Shown here piece after piece: positions 34,957-43,710 of a stretch of 64,000 nucleotides of DNA; the stretch's first letter is position 1, and every line of letters starts with the position of its first letter. This DNA comes from Spirirestis rafaelensis WJT71-NPBG6 (lineage in GTDB: Bacteria > Cyanobacteriota > Cyanobacteriia > Cyanobacteriales > Nostocaceae), in contig JAHHID010000013.1 of assembly GCA_019359015.1 (NCBI GenBank), positions 48,585 to 112,584 on the forward strand. The letters are read 5' to 3'. Below the pieces are notes generated by a model, which ran no database searches, was not told where the DNA came from, and saw only the letters and a program-made list of their open reading frames with translations. The position numbers were made by a program, and so were the translations under genes.

Positions 34957-35562
34957 ATGCTAGATAATCGCGATTACACCTTAATTATCGACAAAAGCGG
35001 CAGTATGGCTACTCCAGATCAAAAGGGTAGCAAAACCAGATGGGCAACTGCACAAGAATCTACTTTCGCCTTAGCGAGTAAATGTGAGCAATTTGATCCA
35101 GATGGTATCACTCTTTATGTATTTTCTGGCAGATTTAAGCGTTACGAAAATGTGACAGCAAGCAAGGTAACACAAATTTTCCAAGAAAACGATCCTTCTG
35201 GCACAACTGACTTAGCAAGTGTGTTAAAAGACGCACTTGATAACTATTTTCAGCGAAAGTCTTCTGGTCAAACTAAGGCAAATGGTGAGACAATTTTAGT
35301 TATTACTGATGGTGAACCCGATGATCGCAAAGCGGTAATGAAGGTGATTATCGAAGCTTCAAGGCAAATGGATCGCGATGAAGAATTAGCTATTTCTTTC
35401 ATTCAAGTTGGGAAAGATGCTCAAGCTACCCGCTTTCTCAAAGTTTTAGATGATGAACTCCAAAGTGCTGGAGCCAAGTTTGATATTTGTGACACAATCA
35501 CAATGGAAGATATGGAAGATATGAGTTTATCAGAAGTGCTGCTCAATGCGATTAATGACTAA
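34957..35562 (+). CDS. VWA-domain protein (tandem copy 2)
   Basis: The 201-residue paralogue of the preceding gene has the same MIDAS layout (DKSGSMA, SGTTDLAS, DGEPDD). DNA at 35248-35301 is identical to 34547-34600, while flanking codons differ at many third positions; this points to gene conversion after an older duplication. A ribosome binding site AGGAG precedes the ATG. The next gene follows after 25 bases. Confidence 0.8.
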   Translation: MLDNRDYTLIIDKSGSMATPDQKGSKTRWATAQESTFALASKCEQFDPDGITLYVFSGRFKRYENVTASKVTQIFQENDPSGTTDLASVLKDALDNYFQRKSSGQTKANGETILVITDGEPDDRKAVMKVIIEASRQMDRDEELAISFIQVGKDAQATRFLKVLDDELQSAGAKFDICDTITMEDMEDMSLSEVLLNAIND

Positions 35563-35587
35563 ATATCCGTTTTACAGGATTTGAAAG

Positions 35588-35977
35588 ATGGATTCCATTG
35601 ATAAGCTGTTGGCTGAACTGAAAGCTGAATATGATGAACCAGCAACACCCCAACAGCCACCACCACAAACAAAAACATTCATCCAACCACCGCCAAAATC
35701 TACATCTTTAATAGATAACCTTTTGGCGGAAGTTAAAGCTGATTTTATTGAGAAAGATACTGCTGAAGAGTTAAGAAGACAGCAAGAATTAGAACAAGAG
35801 CAAATTAAACAACAAAAACTCAAAGCACAACAATTGGAAGCGTCAAAAATTAAAGCTAAAGATTGGCTTGACAAGTTAGATCCATTCTCGCCAGAAGGAT
35901 TTTGGTTTGAAAGGTTTGCTGAAAGTTATTCCTCAAAGTTAGAAGCAGCGATTGAATATTTACAAACAAATGAATAA
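35588..35977 (+). CDS. Small coiled-coil protein downstream of VWA pair (possibly Slr1339-like)
   Basis: The 129-residue protein contains two similar N-terminal motifs, IDKLLAELKAEYDE and IDNLLAEVKADFIE, separated by a proline/glutamine linker. A charged coiled coil (about 60-95) and a conserved-looking end (LDPFSPEGFWFERFAESY) follow. It lies in the VWA operon, so it may be a partner of the two VWA proteins. A relation to the cyanobacterial Slr1339-type salt stress family is suspected from memory but unproven. Confidence 0.6.
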   Translation: MDSIDKLLAELKAEYDEPATPQQPPPQTKTFIQPPPKSTSLIDNLLAEVKADFIEKDTAEELRRQQELEQEQIKQQKLKAQQLEASKIKAKDWLDKLDPFSPEGFWFERFAESYSSKLEAAIEYLQTNE

Positions 35978-36058
35978 ACTTTTGAATAATAGTTAGATAA
36001 AGGTGAAACTGTTTTATTTGAGTTTATCTTCATGAAGGCAATGCCTTACGGCTTGCGA

Positions 36059-36421
36059 CTATGCGTCTAGGCTCTTAATGTGACTTGATTTTTCACCCAA
36101 ATAATGCTGTACCGCCCATTCATGCATTGCATACAGAATTGGTTGGAGACTTTCTCCTAAAGGTGTGAGTGAATACTCTACCTTTGGAGGAATTTGTGGG
36201 TAAATTTCTCGATGAATAATACCATCTTCCTCCATTTCTCTAAGTTGTTGAGTCAGCATTTTTTGAGTAATTCCAGATAAAGCTCTTTGCAATTCACCGA
36301 AGCGTTTAACTCCAGGCATTAGTTCTTTAATAATCAATACCTTCCAGCGTCCGCCAATCACCTTTAGCGTAGTTTCTACTTCACAAGTCAGCCTGCTATA
36401 GTTTTCTGCTTCAGCTTTCAT
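36059..36421 (-). CDS. HxlR-family transcription regulator
   Basis: The 120-residue winged-helix protein has the HxlR core [14 protein letters not shown] (18-31), [16 protein letters not shown] and [15 protein letters not shown] single cysteine, C13, sits before helix 1, the position used for redox sensing in YodB/HypR-type members. It is divergent from an azoreductase gene, the arrangement seen in quinone and aldehyde stress responses, so it probably represses that gene (inference). Confidence 0.8.
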   Translation of the reverse strand: MKAEAENYSRLTCEVETTLKVIGGRWKVLIIKELMPGVKRFGELQRALSGITQKMLTQQLREMEEDGIIHREIYPQIPPKVEYSLTPLGESLQPILYAMHEWAVQHYLGEKSSHIKSLDA

Positions 36422-36433
36422 AGTTACTTTTTG

Positions 36434-36446
36434 GTAAGTATCTTAC
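36434..36446. promoter_or_regulatory. Inverted repeat upstream of the HxlR gene
   Basis: GTAAG-TAT-CTTAC forms a short inverted repeat 13 bases upstream of the regulator's start. Short AAG/CTT-containing dyads fit HxlR operators; it could mediate autoregulation. Confidence 0.4.
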
Positions 36447-36550
36447 TTTTAAGTGCCTACTGTTTATATTAGCTTTACATGGTTTAAAGTCTATACGGAT
36501 GCTTTTTGTGTATATGAGGGTGAAAGCCTAAATTGATCGGCAGCATCGTT

Positions 36551-36680
36551 GCAAAGGGCAAAAAATGCCCACAGGCTATAAGCCTGGGGCTATACAAGCA
36601 AAGCCCACCTGCGTGGGCTTCAGGTTTTTAGCCTGCAAAGGCAGGCTTTGTTCGTATAGGCACACCCTTCTAGGGTGTTG
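36551..36680. repeat. Dispersed multi-hairpin element (copy 2)
   Basis: Successive hairpins: GGGCAAAAAATGCCC, CAGGCTATAAGCCTG, AAGCCCACCTGCGTGGGCTT, AGCCTGCAAAGGCAGGCT and ACACCCTTCTAGGGTGT. It is related to 20492-20596. It fills most of the gap between the HxlR and azoreductase genes, so the azoR leader RNA would be highly folded. Confidence 0.7.
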
Positions 36681-36708
36681 GACTTCAAATTCTTGAGGAA
36701 ATTAATTA

Positions 36709-37332
36709 ATGGCACATATCCTGCATATAGATTCTAGTCCTCGTGGCGATCGCTCTTTTTCCCGCAAGCTTTCTTATGAGTTCATCACATCCTGGAAAAC
36801 CGCTCATCCTGATGATACACTCACTTACCGCGATTTGGGTCACAATCCCGTTCCCCATGTAGACGAATCGTGGATTGCTGGAGCTTTTACACCACCGCAA
36901 GCACGTACCCCGGAACTCAATCAAGCGATTAAAATTTCCGATGAATTGGTAGATGAGTTTCTCGCGGCTGATCGCTATGTTTTCGGTGTGCCAATGTACA
37001 ACTTTAATGTACCATCTACCTTGAAAGCTTATATTGACCAAATTGTTCGCGTCGGTCGTACCTTCGCTGTCACCGAACAAGGTGCTTTTCAGGGCTTAGT
37101 TACCGGAAAGAAGATGCTGATTGTTACAGCTCGTGGTGGTAGTTTTACACAAGGAAGCCCCGCTGCGCCATACGATTTTCAAGAACCTTATTTGAAGGCG
37201 GTTTTTGGCTTGCTAGGAATTACAGACGTTTCTTTCATCCATCTGGAAAACCTAAGTGCGGATGATGATGTGCGCGAACAGTCGCTTACTCAAGCTCAAA
37301 AAGCGATCGCTCAAGCTGTAACTACTTGGTGA
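36709..37332 (+). CDS. azoR: FMN-dependent NADH-azoreductase
   Basis: The 207-residue flavodoxin-fold enzyme has the FMN phosphate-binding block HIDSSPRGDRSFSRKL (4-19), PMYNFNVPSTLKAYID (about 95-110) and TARGGSF near 140. AzoR enzymes reduce quinones and azo compounds with NADH and protect against electrophile stress. The divergent HxlR gene is its probable regulator. A terminator follows at 37392-37414. Confidence 0.88.
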   Translation: MAHILHIDSSPRGDRSFSRKLSYEFITSWKTAHPDDTLTYRDLGHNPVPHVDESWIAGAFTPPQARTPELNQAIKISDELVDEFLAADRYVFGVPMYNFNVPSTLKAYIDQIVRVGRTFAVTEQGAFQGLVTGKKMLIVTARGGSFTQGSPAAPYDFQEPYLKAVFGLLGITDVSFIHLENLSADDDVREQSLTQAQKAIAQAVTTW

Positions 37333-37391
37333 AAAAGCCCAACCGACAATAATCCCAATTGTTCGCGTTAGTACTACAATTAAATTCTATG

Positions 37392-37414
37392 CCCCTCTCC
37401 GATACGGAGAGGGG
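37392..37414 (+). terminator. Terminator hairpin after azoR
   Basis: CCCCTCTCCG pairs with CGGAGAGGGG around ATA. A TTGGGGAGAGG stretch follows. It lies 60 bases after the stop and has the form of a common cyanobacterial terminator-like repeat. Confidence 0.65.
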
Positions 37415-37765
37415 TTGGGGAGAGGTTCTTCAAACTTTCGTTTATATACAAAACAATATTCAAAAAACGCGTGTACCCCTTGTTCCGCTCATCCTAAGAG
37501 TGAAAATTCATGGCGGCATCTTTGGCTAGTCCTGCTTTGGAAATTGAAGGAGCAGCCAGGAAGGGGAGACTCGCAATAATTAACCACCAAGCCAAAGTTT
37601 ATTATGCTTGATTTAGCACGAATTTGAGTAAGCAACAGTTCGTGTTTCAACAGTCTTAATACAAATAATATAATATCCGCAAGCGCGGAACTATTGTGGA
37701 TGGTAATATTACGGGTAGTGTGAAGTACTAAACTTTGCAATATTTTTACATTTACTAGGTAATTT

Positions 37766-37888
37766 ATGAAGGTTCTGTTAAGAGCAACGTAACTGGGTGC
37801 AGCTTTCGCCTTACTTACACCCTTGACGGCGAGTACGGCGATTTTTTCTCTCACCAGTATACTCAATGCTTATCAAAAGCTTACTTTT
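37766..37888 (+). pseudogene. Possible remnant of an exported-protein gene
   Basis: An ATG opens MKVLLRAT, then a TAA, and the same frame continues as LGAAFALLTPLTASTAIF, which together look like a signal peptide broken by one stop codon. The frame ends soon after. The remnant lies just upstream of an intact PEP-CTERM gene with a similar leader. The evidence is only the composition. Confidence 0.3.
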
Positions 37889-38040
37889 TTACACCTCGGC
37901 TAAAGGCATCAAGTGAAGTGACACACATCAACCAAAAATACCTCCCAGGTAGACAAAGGTTGAAGCGTGAGTCTTTGCTGTTTGATGTCACCGGGAGCAG
38001 TAAGTTAGCTTTCTCTCAATCAACAACAGGAGAATTTAGC

Positions 38041-38739
38041 ATGACTACAATAGCAACCAAAATAGCATTTTCTGTTCTAGGAGCAGCAGGAATTAGTCTT
38101 TTGTCTTTGGCACCAGCTAGTGCCGTCATCTTCGTAGAACCGATTGTGACGACGCAGAATCAGGACATCATAAATACGGGGAGAAACCCAAGAAGGCTTG
38201 GACCAGAATTGCAACCTGGGCAAGTAATAGAATATGGTGTCCCCGATGTAGCTAACAACTTACTAAACGCGACTGGGCAGAATATCGGCAGCTTGGTCTT
38301 TACATTAGAAACGCTGTCTTATAGTAATCCCAATTCGACTCCAGCGTTTAATAACGAGCCGGTGCAGTGGGGAGATGTAGATGGAGATGGGAAGATTGGT
38401 TTCTCTAATCTCTCAGGTCCCCAGGATATATTTAAAGATGTCACCCTCGCAGGTGACACCATCACTTTTAGTGGTGGCGTTATACCGGACGGCACTGTGT
38501 TTTACAATCTATTCAGAACCCAGCCCGATCTCAAACCAGGTGCGGGGATAATTCCAGCAATACCTCCCGAAATCACCGATCGAGATGGACCGATTAGTGT
38601 AAGTAGTTATTACACTACCGCCGTTCCTGAACCTTCATCGGCGTTGGGTGCTTTGGCGCTTGGTGCTTTAACTATAGGCTGGCAATTGAAAAAGCACAAG
38701 AAAAAACAAACCTTAGCCAGCAAAGCTGTCAAAATCTGA
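38041..38739 (+). CDS. PEP-CTERM exported protein (no. 3)
   Basis: The 232-residue protein starts at 38041 behind CAGGAG; an upstream open extension to 37918 lacks a start signal. It has a signal peptide ending near PASA and a calcium-loop-like motif DVDGDGKIGFSNL (a dockerin/EF-hand-like pattern). The C-terminal VPEPSSALG, hydrophobic helix and KKHKKKQ tail form the sorting signal. It is predicted to be exported and processed by an exosortase. Confidence 0.85.
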   Translation: MTTIATKIAFSVLGAAGISLLSLAPASAVIFVEPIVTTQNQDIINTGRNPRRLGPELQPGQVIEYGVPDVANNLLNATGQNIGSLVFTLETLSYSNPNSTPAFNNEPVQWGDVDGDGKIGFSNLSGPQDIFKDVTLAGDTITFSGGVIPDGTVFYNLFRTQPDLKPGAGIIPAIPPEITDRDGPISVSSYYTTAVPEPSSALGALALGALTIGWQLKKHKKKQTLASKAVKI

Positions 38740-38831
38740 ATCAGGGGTTAGGTATTGGCGATTGGGGATTGGGAAAATTCTTCTCCCAGTACGTACTCAC
38801 CAATACCCAATTCCCTATTCCTCAACTAAAT

Positions 38832-39329
38832 TTACGCTTTGATAAAAAACTTATTCCAAACTGTGTTAAAAGTTTCTTTTATTTGATGTTTGCGATGCCA
38901 TTTTTGGAAGGCAGTTTCGTATTCTTCGGTGTTAGTTTGATAAGTATTGCAAGCATCAAACGCTACTCCTAGTCCCCAGAATAGCAAAATGTAAAGCGAC
39001 CACGAAAGACCACCACCACCAACCAAATCAACTAATGTCAAAACAGTATTGACAATTCCATAGTTGCCAAAACGCTTCTTGAATCTTCTTTGACGGTAGA
39101 GATTAAAAGCTTCCCGCTGTTGCATTTCTCCCTGCTTGCTCAACCAATCGCGTTCTGCTAGTTTTAAAGATTCTGGAGGAATTTCTAACTCAGCAGCGAT
39201 TTCTAAGAGTTGTTCGTAAGAAAATTCTTTCTCTTTGTCGTTTGCGTGACGAGCGATCGCTAAATGAAGAATTTGCTGTACATCTTCTTGGTTATAGAAA
39301 CGGGTGACTTTAGATTCAGAAGCTGTCAT
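38832..39329 (-). CDS. 2TM-domain membrane protein
   Basis: The 165-residue protein has a soluble helical N-terminus (about 1-75, YNQEDVQQILHLAIARHA and YEQLLEIAAELEIPPESL). A basic linker and two close membrane segments follow (about 92-130). This is the layout of the PF13239 2TM domain, often found beside sensor kinases; none is adjacent. The role is unknown. Confidence 0.75.
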   Translation of the reverse strand: MTASESKVTRFYNQEDVQQILHLAIARHANDKEKEFSYEQLLEIAAELEIPPESLKLAERDWLSKQGEMQQREAFNLYRQRRFKKRFGNYGIVNTVLTLVDLVGGGGLSWSLYILLFWGLGVAFDACNTYQTNTEEYETAFQKWHRKHQIKETFNTVWNKFFIKA

Positions 39330-39555
39330 AATTCTGTCTCTTGTATTACTTTTAATAAAGTTTTGTTACCCGATTGATATTCAGCGAGAAGTTTGAGCCG
39401 AGGTCTGCTCCTCTCAAAGCTTCGATACTTACCCTACTACCATCAGGATTATTTTCATTATCCCTAGGCTAGCAAATATAAATGGTGCTGTGGGTACGGT
39501 TTTTATGCCATCCGCACAACAATTTATCATAGAGCGATCGCTATGCAGGGATTAA

Positions 39556-40041
39556 TTATCGAGAACTTAAAGCCGCAACATCACTAGAAAAGATTTTTTT
39601 CAGATTTTTTGGGTGTGTCGCTGCCAAATATTGAGCTGCCATTTCTGGAGTAAGCAGTTCTAACATAACTTGGTTTTCTAACCAAAACTCCATCACATCG
39701 AAGAAAGAGTCACGATTACAACGTACCGTCCGCCAACCTTCACGTTTTCCAATCTCTTCTATTTCTTCCTGAGTCTTTGTAACAGAAATAGCTGCATGAG
39801 TAGCTATAAAGTTAGAAGAGTTAGCAATATGTACAAACTTGCCTTGCTCATCACCTTCACCAGGTATTAGCTTGGTGTCTAATGGATAAATTTCAATTCC
39901 TGTCCCGTATTCATCCATAGGAAAAACCATATAGCTACCTGGATTAGGAAAAAACTCGACAGCTTCTCCATTCAAAACTTCAGCTAGAACTTGAGCGACA
40001 TGTTCGGGGTTGTGAGCAGAAATAGAAATATGATGAATCAT
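39556..40041 (-). CDS. VOC/glyoxalase-like protein
   Basis: The 161-residue protein begins IHHISISAHNPEHVAQVLAE, the first beta-alpha module of a vicinal oxygen chelate fold. It has a second half with a WRTVRCNRDSFFDVMEFWLE block. Potential metal residues are H3/H4 and acidic residues in the second module. The substrate is unknown. It stands alone between two minus-strand genes. Confidence 0.65.
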   Translation of the reverse strand: MIHHISISAHNPEHVAQVLAEVLNGEAVEFFPNPGSYMVFPMDEYGTGIEIYPLDTKLIPGEGDEQGKFVHIANSSNFIATHAAISVTKTQEEIEEIGKREGWRTVRCNRDSFFDVMEFWLENQVMLELLTPEMAAQYLAATHPKNLKKIFSSDVAALSSR

Positions 40042-40168
40042 AATAAAATAACACCTTTTGTAATGTTAAATTAACTGCGAGCAAGAAAGCGCTCATAATT
40101 AATATCTACAATTTCTAGCCCGAACTTTCCAGATAAGTTCCACGAGAAAATATAGCGACATCTCAAAA

Positions 40169-40975
40169 TTAGTAATTCACTTGCGGTAGGCGATATTTGT
40201 AGATATCTTGAATGACTTGTACCCAACCGTTGGAGACAGATTCGAGAATGCGATCGCCTTTTTCTTTAGTTGCAGTTGTTGCGTCTCCTATCACTCCACT
40301 TTTACTGATATCCCGTGTTACCCAAGCCACAGGTAACTTACCTTCTAAACTCAGTAAACTCCCTTCTGATTGTTCTGGCGGATACTCAGCAACAGCTTTT
40401 TCCATCTTCACTTGTTCAGGTAAAATCGCCAGCATAATGCTAGTTTCAGCATCTCCAGCGTGCATTCCTAATTGTCCTTCTTTAGGAGTAATTAATTCTT
40501 TAGTAATATGAGGCACACGCCAAGTAAACAACGGAAAAACCAAAAAGTCATCATATTTTACATGCAAATCCCGCGCTGCCATTTGCATTACTTGCGGTTG
40601 TCCCCCGTGGGAATTCATCAACACCAGTTTTCTAAACCCAGCGCGGTAAATACTCTCTCCTACTTCCATAATAGTAGCCATGAGAGTTTCCGTACTTAGG
40701 GTAATCGTACCGGGAAAGTGCCAGTGTTCGTTCGACTTGCCGTAATATAGAGTTGGTAAAGCGTATGCCGGAATATCTGCATCAAGTTTTTCCAGGGCTT
40801 TTCCCAGTACCCCCACACCGATCGCAGCATCAACAATCAGCGGTAAATGAGGACCATGTTGTTCAATTGCCCCTACTGGTTGGATAATCACGACGTTTTC
40901 CTTATCTGGCATTGCTTGAATGTCAGTCCAAGAGAGGTATGGAAAAAAGCGCTTTGGAGGAATAAAGCTGTGCAT
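40169..40975 (-). CDS. Creatininase-family amidohydrolase
   Basis: The 268-residue protein shows the creatininase family metal-binding blocks: PVGAIEQHGPHLPLIVDAA (E38, H40 and D48 region), LMNSHGGQPQVM (about 120) and HAGDAETS (about 171). Family members hydrolyse cyclic or linear amides such as creatinine, or act in mycofactocin and riboflavin-related pathways. The substrate cannot be told here. No neighbouring pathway genes are evident. Confidence 0.8.
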   Translation of the reverse strand: MHSFIPPKRFFPYLSWTDIQAMPDKENVVIIQPVGAIEQHGPHLPLIVDAAIGVGVLGKALEKLDADIPAYALPTLYYGKSNEHWHFPGTITLSTETLMATIMEVGESIYRAGFRKLVLMNSHGGQPQVMQMAARDLHVKYDDFLVFPLFTWRVPHITKELITPKEGQLGMHAGDAETSIMLAILPEQVKMEKAVAEYPPEQSEGSLLSLEGKLPVAWVTRDISKSGVIGDATTATKEKGDRILESVSNGWVQVIQDIYKYRLPQVNY

Positions 40976-41693
40976 ATTATTAGGTAAGATTAAGCTTTTG
41001 GTAAAGCTATTATACTTAAGAAGAACAAAGTGAAGCCAATCTTGCTATATTCTACACTTCGGTTTGCTCCCAGAATGATATTTTAGAACGCACAATAAAA
41101 TTAATCTTTGTTCCATTTAGTTAATTAACCATTTGCAAACTAACTTACCACCTTCAATTTACCATTTGGCGCTTAGGCTATTTTTGTTGTAGTTATTTGT
41201 ATTGGGCTTGATATTGTTGTTTGTTACCTGCTGGGACAAATCTTCTAGTTCAATGCTTTTAATGGCTGAATAATTAGAGTTGAAGAACGATTTTTTGTAG
41301 TTGAGCAGCATGATTGAGTACTTCCTCTGTTAAATGTTTACGGCAAAATATCTTTGCTTATACATTCTTAATTGGAGTAAGCAAAATCAACTTATGCAGT
41401 TTTGTATAATGCGTAAGTTATGGATTTATAAATTTATGACTTTTTGATCTGTTGGAGAGGGATAGTCAGGTGTAAAGAGTTTGTAAGTGAACTAATAAAA
41501 ATCTTTACCATTAGGTGCATGATTCCGGACAAACTACGGGACTGCAAGCACAATTAAGTAATGCTAATGTATTGCTGGGGTTGAGCAGGCAATGGCATAC
41601 GCGCAATGTACGCTTATTAACGGGTTTCATCAACCTAATCAATTAACTGTATGTAAAAAGAGATACTAATATTTATTGAGGAGATAAACCACA
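40976..41693. other. Long intergenic region
   Basis: The 718-base gap separates divergent genes. A GTG-started frame at 41515-41646 (43 residues, HDSGQTTGLQAQLSN...) resembles a protein fragment but has no recognised family. The rest is AT-rich with no RNA gene or repeat array seen. Confidence 0.5.
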
Positions 41694-42398
41694 ATGACTG
41701 AAGATAATAATATTCGCACTTTATCTGTTGATATTGGCGGCAGTGGTGTCAAGGTTATGCTTTTGGATAGTAAGGGTAATGCTTTAGATAAAAGAGCGCG
41801 AAAAGAAACGCCACAACCAGCTAAACCTGAACCTGTGATTAATGCAATTGTTGAGTTAGCAGCAACTCAAGGTGAGTTTGCTCGGGTTTCGGTAGGTTTT
41901 CCTGGTGTCGTGCGTGATGGGGTGACGGAAACAGCGGTAAATTTGCATCCAGATTGGATTAAGTTTAATTTGGCAAAAGAATTGTCACAGCATTTAAACA
42001 AGCCTGTGCGGGTGATTAATGATGCTGATATGCAAGGTTTGGGAGCAATTGTAGGTAAGGGTGTAGAATTAGTAGTTACTTTGGGTACTGGGTTTGGTTC
42101 GGCTTTGTTTGTAGATGGTAAATTAGTGCCGAATTTGGAAATGGGGCATCATGAGTTTAGAAAAGGAGAAACTTATGAGCAACAATTGGGACGTGCAGCT
42201 TTAGAAAAGGTTGGTGATAGTAAATGGAACAGACGCTTAGAAAAGGCGATCGCTTCTTTGCAAAGTCTGTTCAATTACAATTACCTTTATATCGGCGGTG
42301 GTGAAGCTACAAGGGTAACAATTCAGCTACCTGAGAATGTCAAACTCATCCCAAATATTACTGGTTTACTCGGTGGAATTGCTTTGTGGCGAGATTAA
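41694..42398 (+). CDS. ROK-family sugar kinase, polyphosphate-glucokinase-like
   Basis: The 234-residue protein begins with the ROK/ASKHA phosphate-binding block SVDIGGSGVKVMLLDSKG and has GFPGVVRDGV, INDADMQGLGA (catalytic Asp) and GTGFGSALFVDG. The short length without the classical ROK zinc motif fits polyphosphate/ATP glucokinases, which phosphorylate glucose with polyphosphate. The ribosome binding site GAGGAG lies nine bases upstream. A palindromic terminator follows at 42415-42434. Confidence 0.75.
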   Translation: MTEDNNIRTLSVDIGGSGVKVMLLDSKGNALDKRARKETPQPAKPEPVINAIVELAATQGEFARVSVGFPGVVRDGVTETAVNLHPDWIKFNLAKELSQHLNKPVRVINDADMQGLGAIVGKGVELVVTLGTGFGSALFVDGKLVPNLEMGHHEFRKGETYEQQLGRAALEKVGDSKWNRRLEKAIASLQSLFNYNYLYIGGGEATRVTIQLPENVKLIPNITGLLGGIALWRD

Positions 42399-42414
42399 GA
42401 ATTGTTGGTGGTAG

Positions 42415-42434
42415 AGACGCGATTAATCGCGTCT
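42415..42434 (+). terminator. Perfect 20-bp palindrome after the ROK kinase gene
   Basis: AGACGCGATTAATCGCGTCT is its own reverse complement and lies inside a GTAGAG...CTGTAG frame related to the GTAGAGACG palindrome family. It starts 17 bases after the stop and may act as terminator. Confidence 0.6.
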
Positions 42435-42576
42435 GTAGAATGTTGGTTGTTGGGCATCAGGCATTTATCCGCCACTCCCCCACTTCCCCACTCCCCCCCT
42501 TACTCAGTCTTGCGAAAGATGTCGCGAGGCTTAATAAAACTTATTAATTGAAAGGAGAGGGTAAGGATAATTAACT

Positions 42577-43593
42577 ATGCAATTGAAGCCAATAAATCAG
42601 CAAGTGGTAGCCATCGTTGGGGCTTCCAGTGGAATTGGGCGCGAAACAGCGCTTTTATTTGCGCGACGTGGCGCAAAGGTGACGGTAGCAGCGCGGAGTG
42701 AATCAGGGTTAAATTCCTTGGTAAATGATATTCAAAGCTTTGGTGGTGAAGCGATCGCTGTTGTTGCAGATGTAAGTGACTTTGAACAGGTAAAGGCGAT
42801 CGCTGACAAAACTGTGGCACAATACGGAAGGCTCGATACTTGGGTTCATGCCGCTGCTACGGGTATACTCGCACGTTTTGAGCAAATTACACCGCAAGAG
42901 TTTCAACGAGTTATTGATGTAACTTTGATGGGACAGGTTCACGGTGCAATGGCAGCATTACCATACCTGAAACAAGAAGGACGCGGGGCATTAATTCATA
43001 TTTCTTCAGTGGAAGGTAGACGTGCTTTACCCTTGCAAAGTCCCTACTCTGCGGCAAAGCATGGTTTAGAAGGTTTCTTAGAAGCTTTGCGGGTAGAGTT
43101 GCAGCATGAAAAGTTGCCCATCAGCGTGACGTCAATACTGCCTTCGGTGATTAACACACCTTACTATAATAAAGTTCGCACCAAATTAGGCGTGAAACCG
43201 ACAGGGATACCACCATATTACGATCCTAGCCTTGTTGCTAAAGCGATTCTTTATGTTGCCGAACATCCAACACGTGATTTTATCGTTGGGGATGTGGGTA
43301 GAGTGTTAGATGTGCTACAAAGAGTTTCGCCTCCTTTAGTGGATTCAGTGTTGACGGCAATTGGTATTCCCGGACAGCATACCAACGAACCGAAGTCAGA
43401 AGACGCACCAAACAATGTTTTTGAACCGATTGAAGGTTATAACACAGTTAAAGGAGACTTTGGTAAGCTTGAAATCCCAAGTTTCTTAGATTGGTTCGAT
43501 ATGAACCCGCCGGTTAAATGGGGTGCTTTAGCGGTTGCAGCTTTGGGTCTTGCAGCGTTTCTCGGTGGGTGGGGCAATAACAATGATGTGTAG
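42577..43593 (+). CDS. SDR oxidoreductase with C-terminal membrane anchor
   Basis: The 338-residue SDR has the cofactor motif VGASSGIGRE (about 14-23), catalytic SSVEG (S144 region) and YSAAKHG (Y157, K161). A C-terminal extension of about 100 residues ends in a membrane helix (KWGALAVAALGLAAFLGGWG, 311-330). The extension is common in cyanobacterial and proteobacterial SDRs of unknown substrate. GGAGAGG 20 bases upstream is a weak ribosome binding site. Confidence 0.8.
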   Translation: MQLKPINQQVVAIVGASSGIGRETALLFARRGAKVTVAARSESGLNSLVNDIQSFGGEAIAVVADVSDFEQVKAIADKTVAQYGRLDTWVHAAATGILARFEQITPQEFQRVIDVTLMGQVHGAMAALPYLKQEGRGALIHISSVEGRRALPLQSPYSAAKHGLEGFLEALRVELQHEKLPISVTSILPSVINTPYYNKVRTKLGVKPTGIPPYYDPSLVAKAILYVAEHPTRDFIVGDVGRVLDVLQRVSPPLVDSVLTAIGIPGQHTNEPKSEDAPNNVFEPIEGYNTVKGDFGKLEIPSFLDWFDMNPPVKWGALAVAALGLAAFLGGWGNNNDV

Positions 43594-43710
43594 GCTGTTT
43601 TAGCTTTTGGGTGAACAGGCGATCGCACGTTTGTTATTGTAGAGTGCGATCGTGTTGTACCATAGCGATCGTGTTATGTTGCGTCGATCATGTGCAAATA
43701 AAGCAACTCT

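Larger units (their letters stand above)
37333..38040. other. Intergenic region with terminator and gene remnant
   Basis: The 708-base region carries the azoR terminator (37392-37414) and a degenerate signal-peptide-like frame (37766-37888). Other open frames here lack start signals and recognisable content. The last 20 bases contain the ribosome binding site of the third PEP-CTERM gene. Confidence 0.5.

Noticed and set aside
37489..37866. 125-residue minus-strand frame
   Set aside because: No family features and no ribosome binding site; composition does not resemble a protein.
41515..41646. 43-residue GTG frame before the ROK kinase
   Set aside because: It reads like a protein fragment but matches no family that I can name; kept only as a note on the intergenic region.
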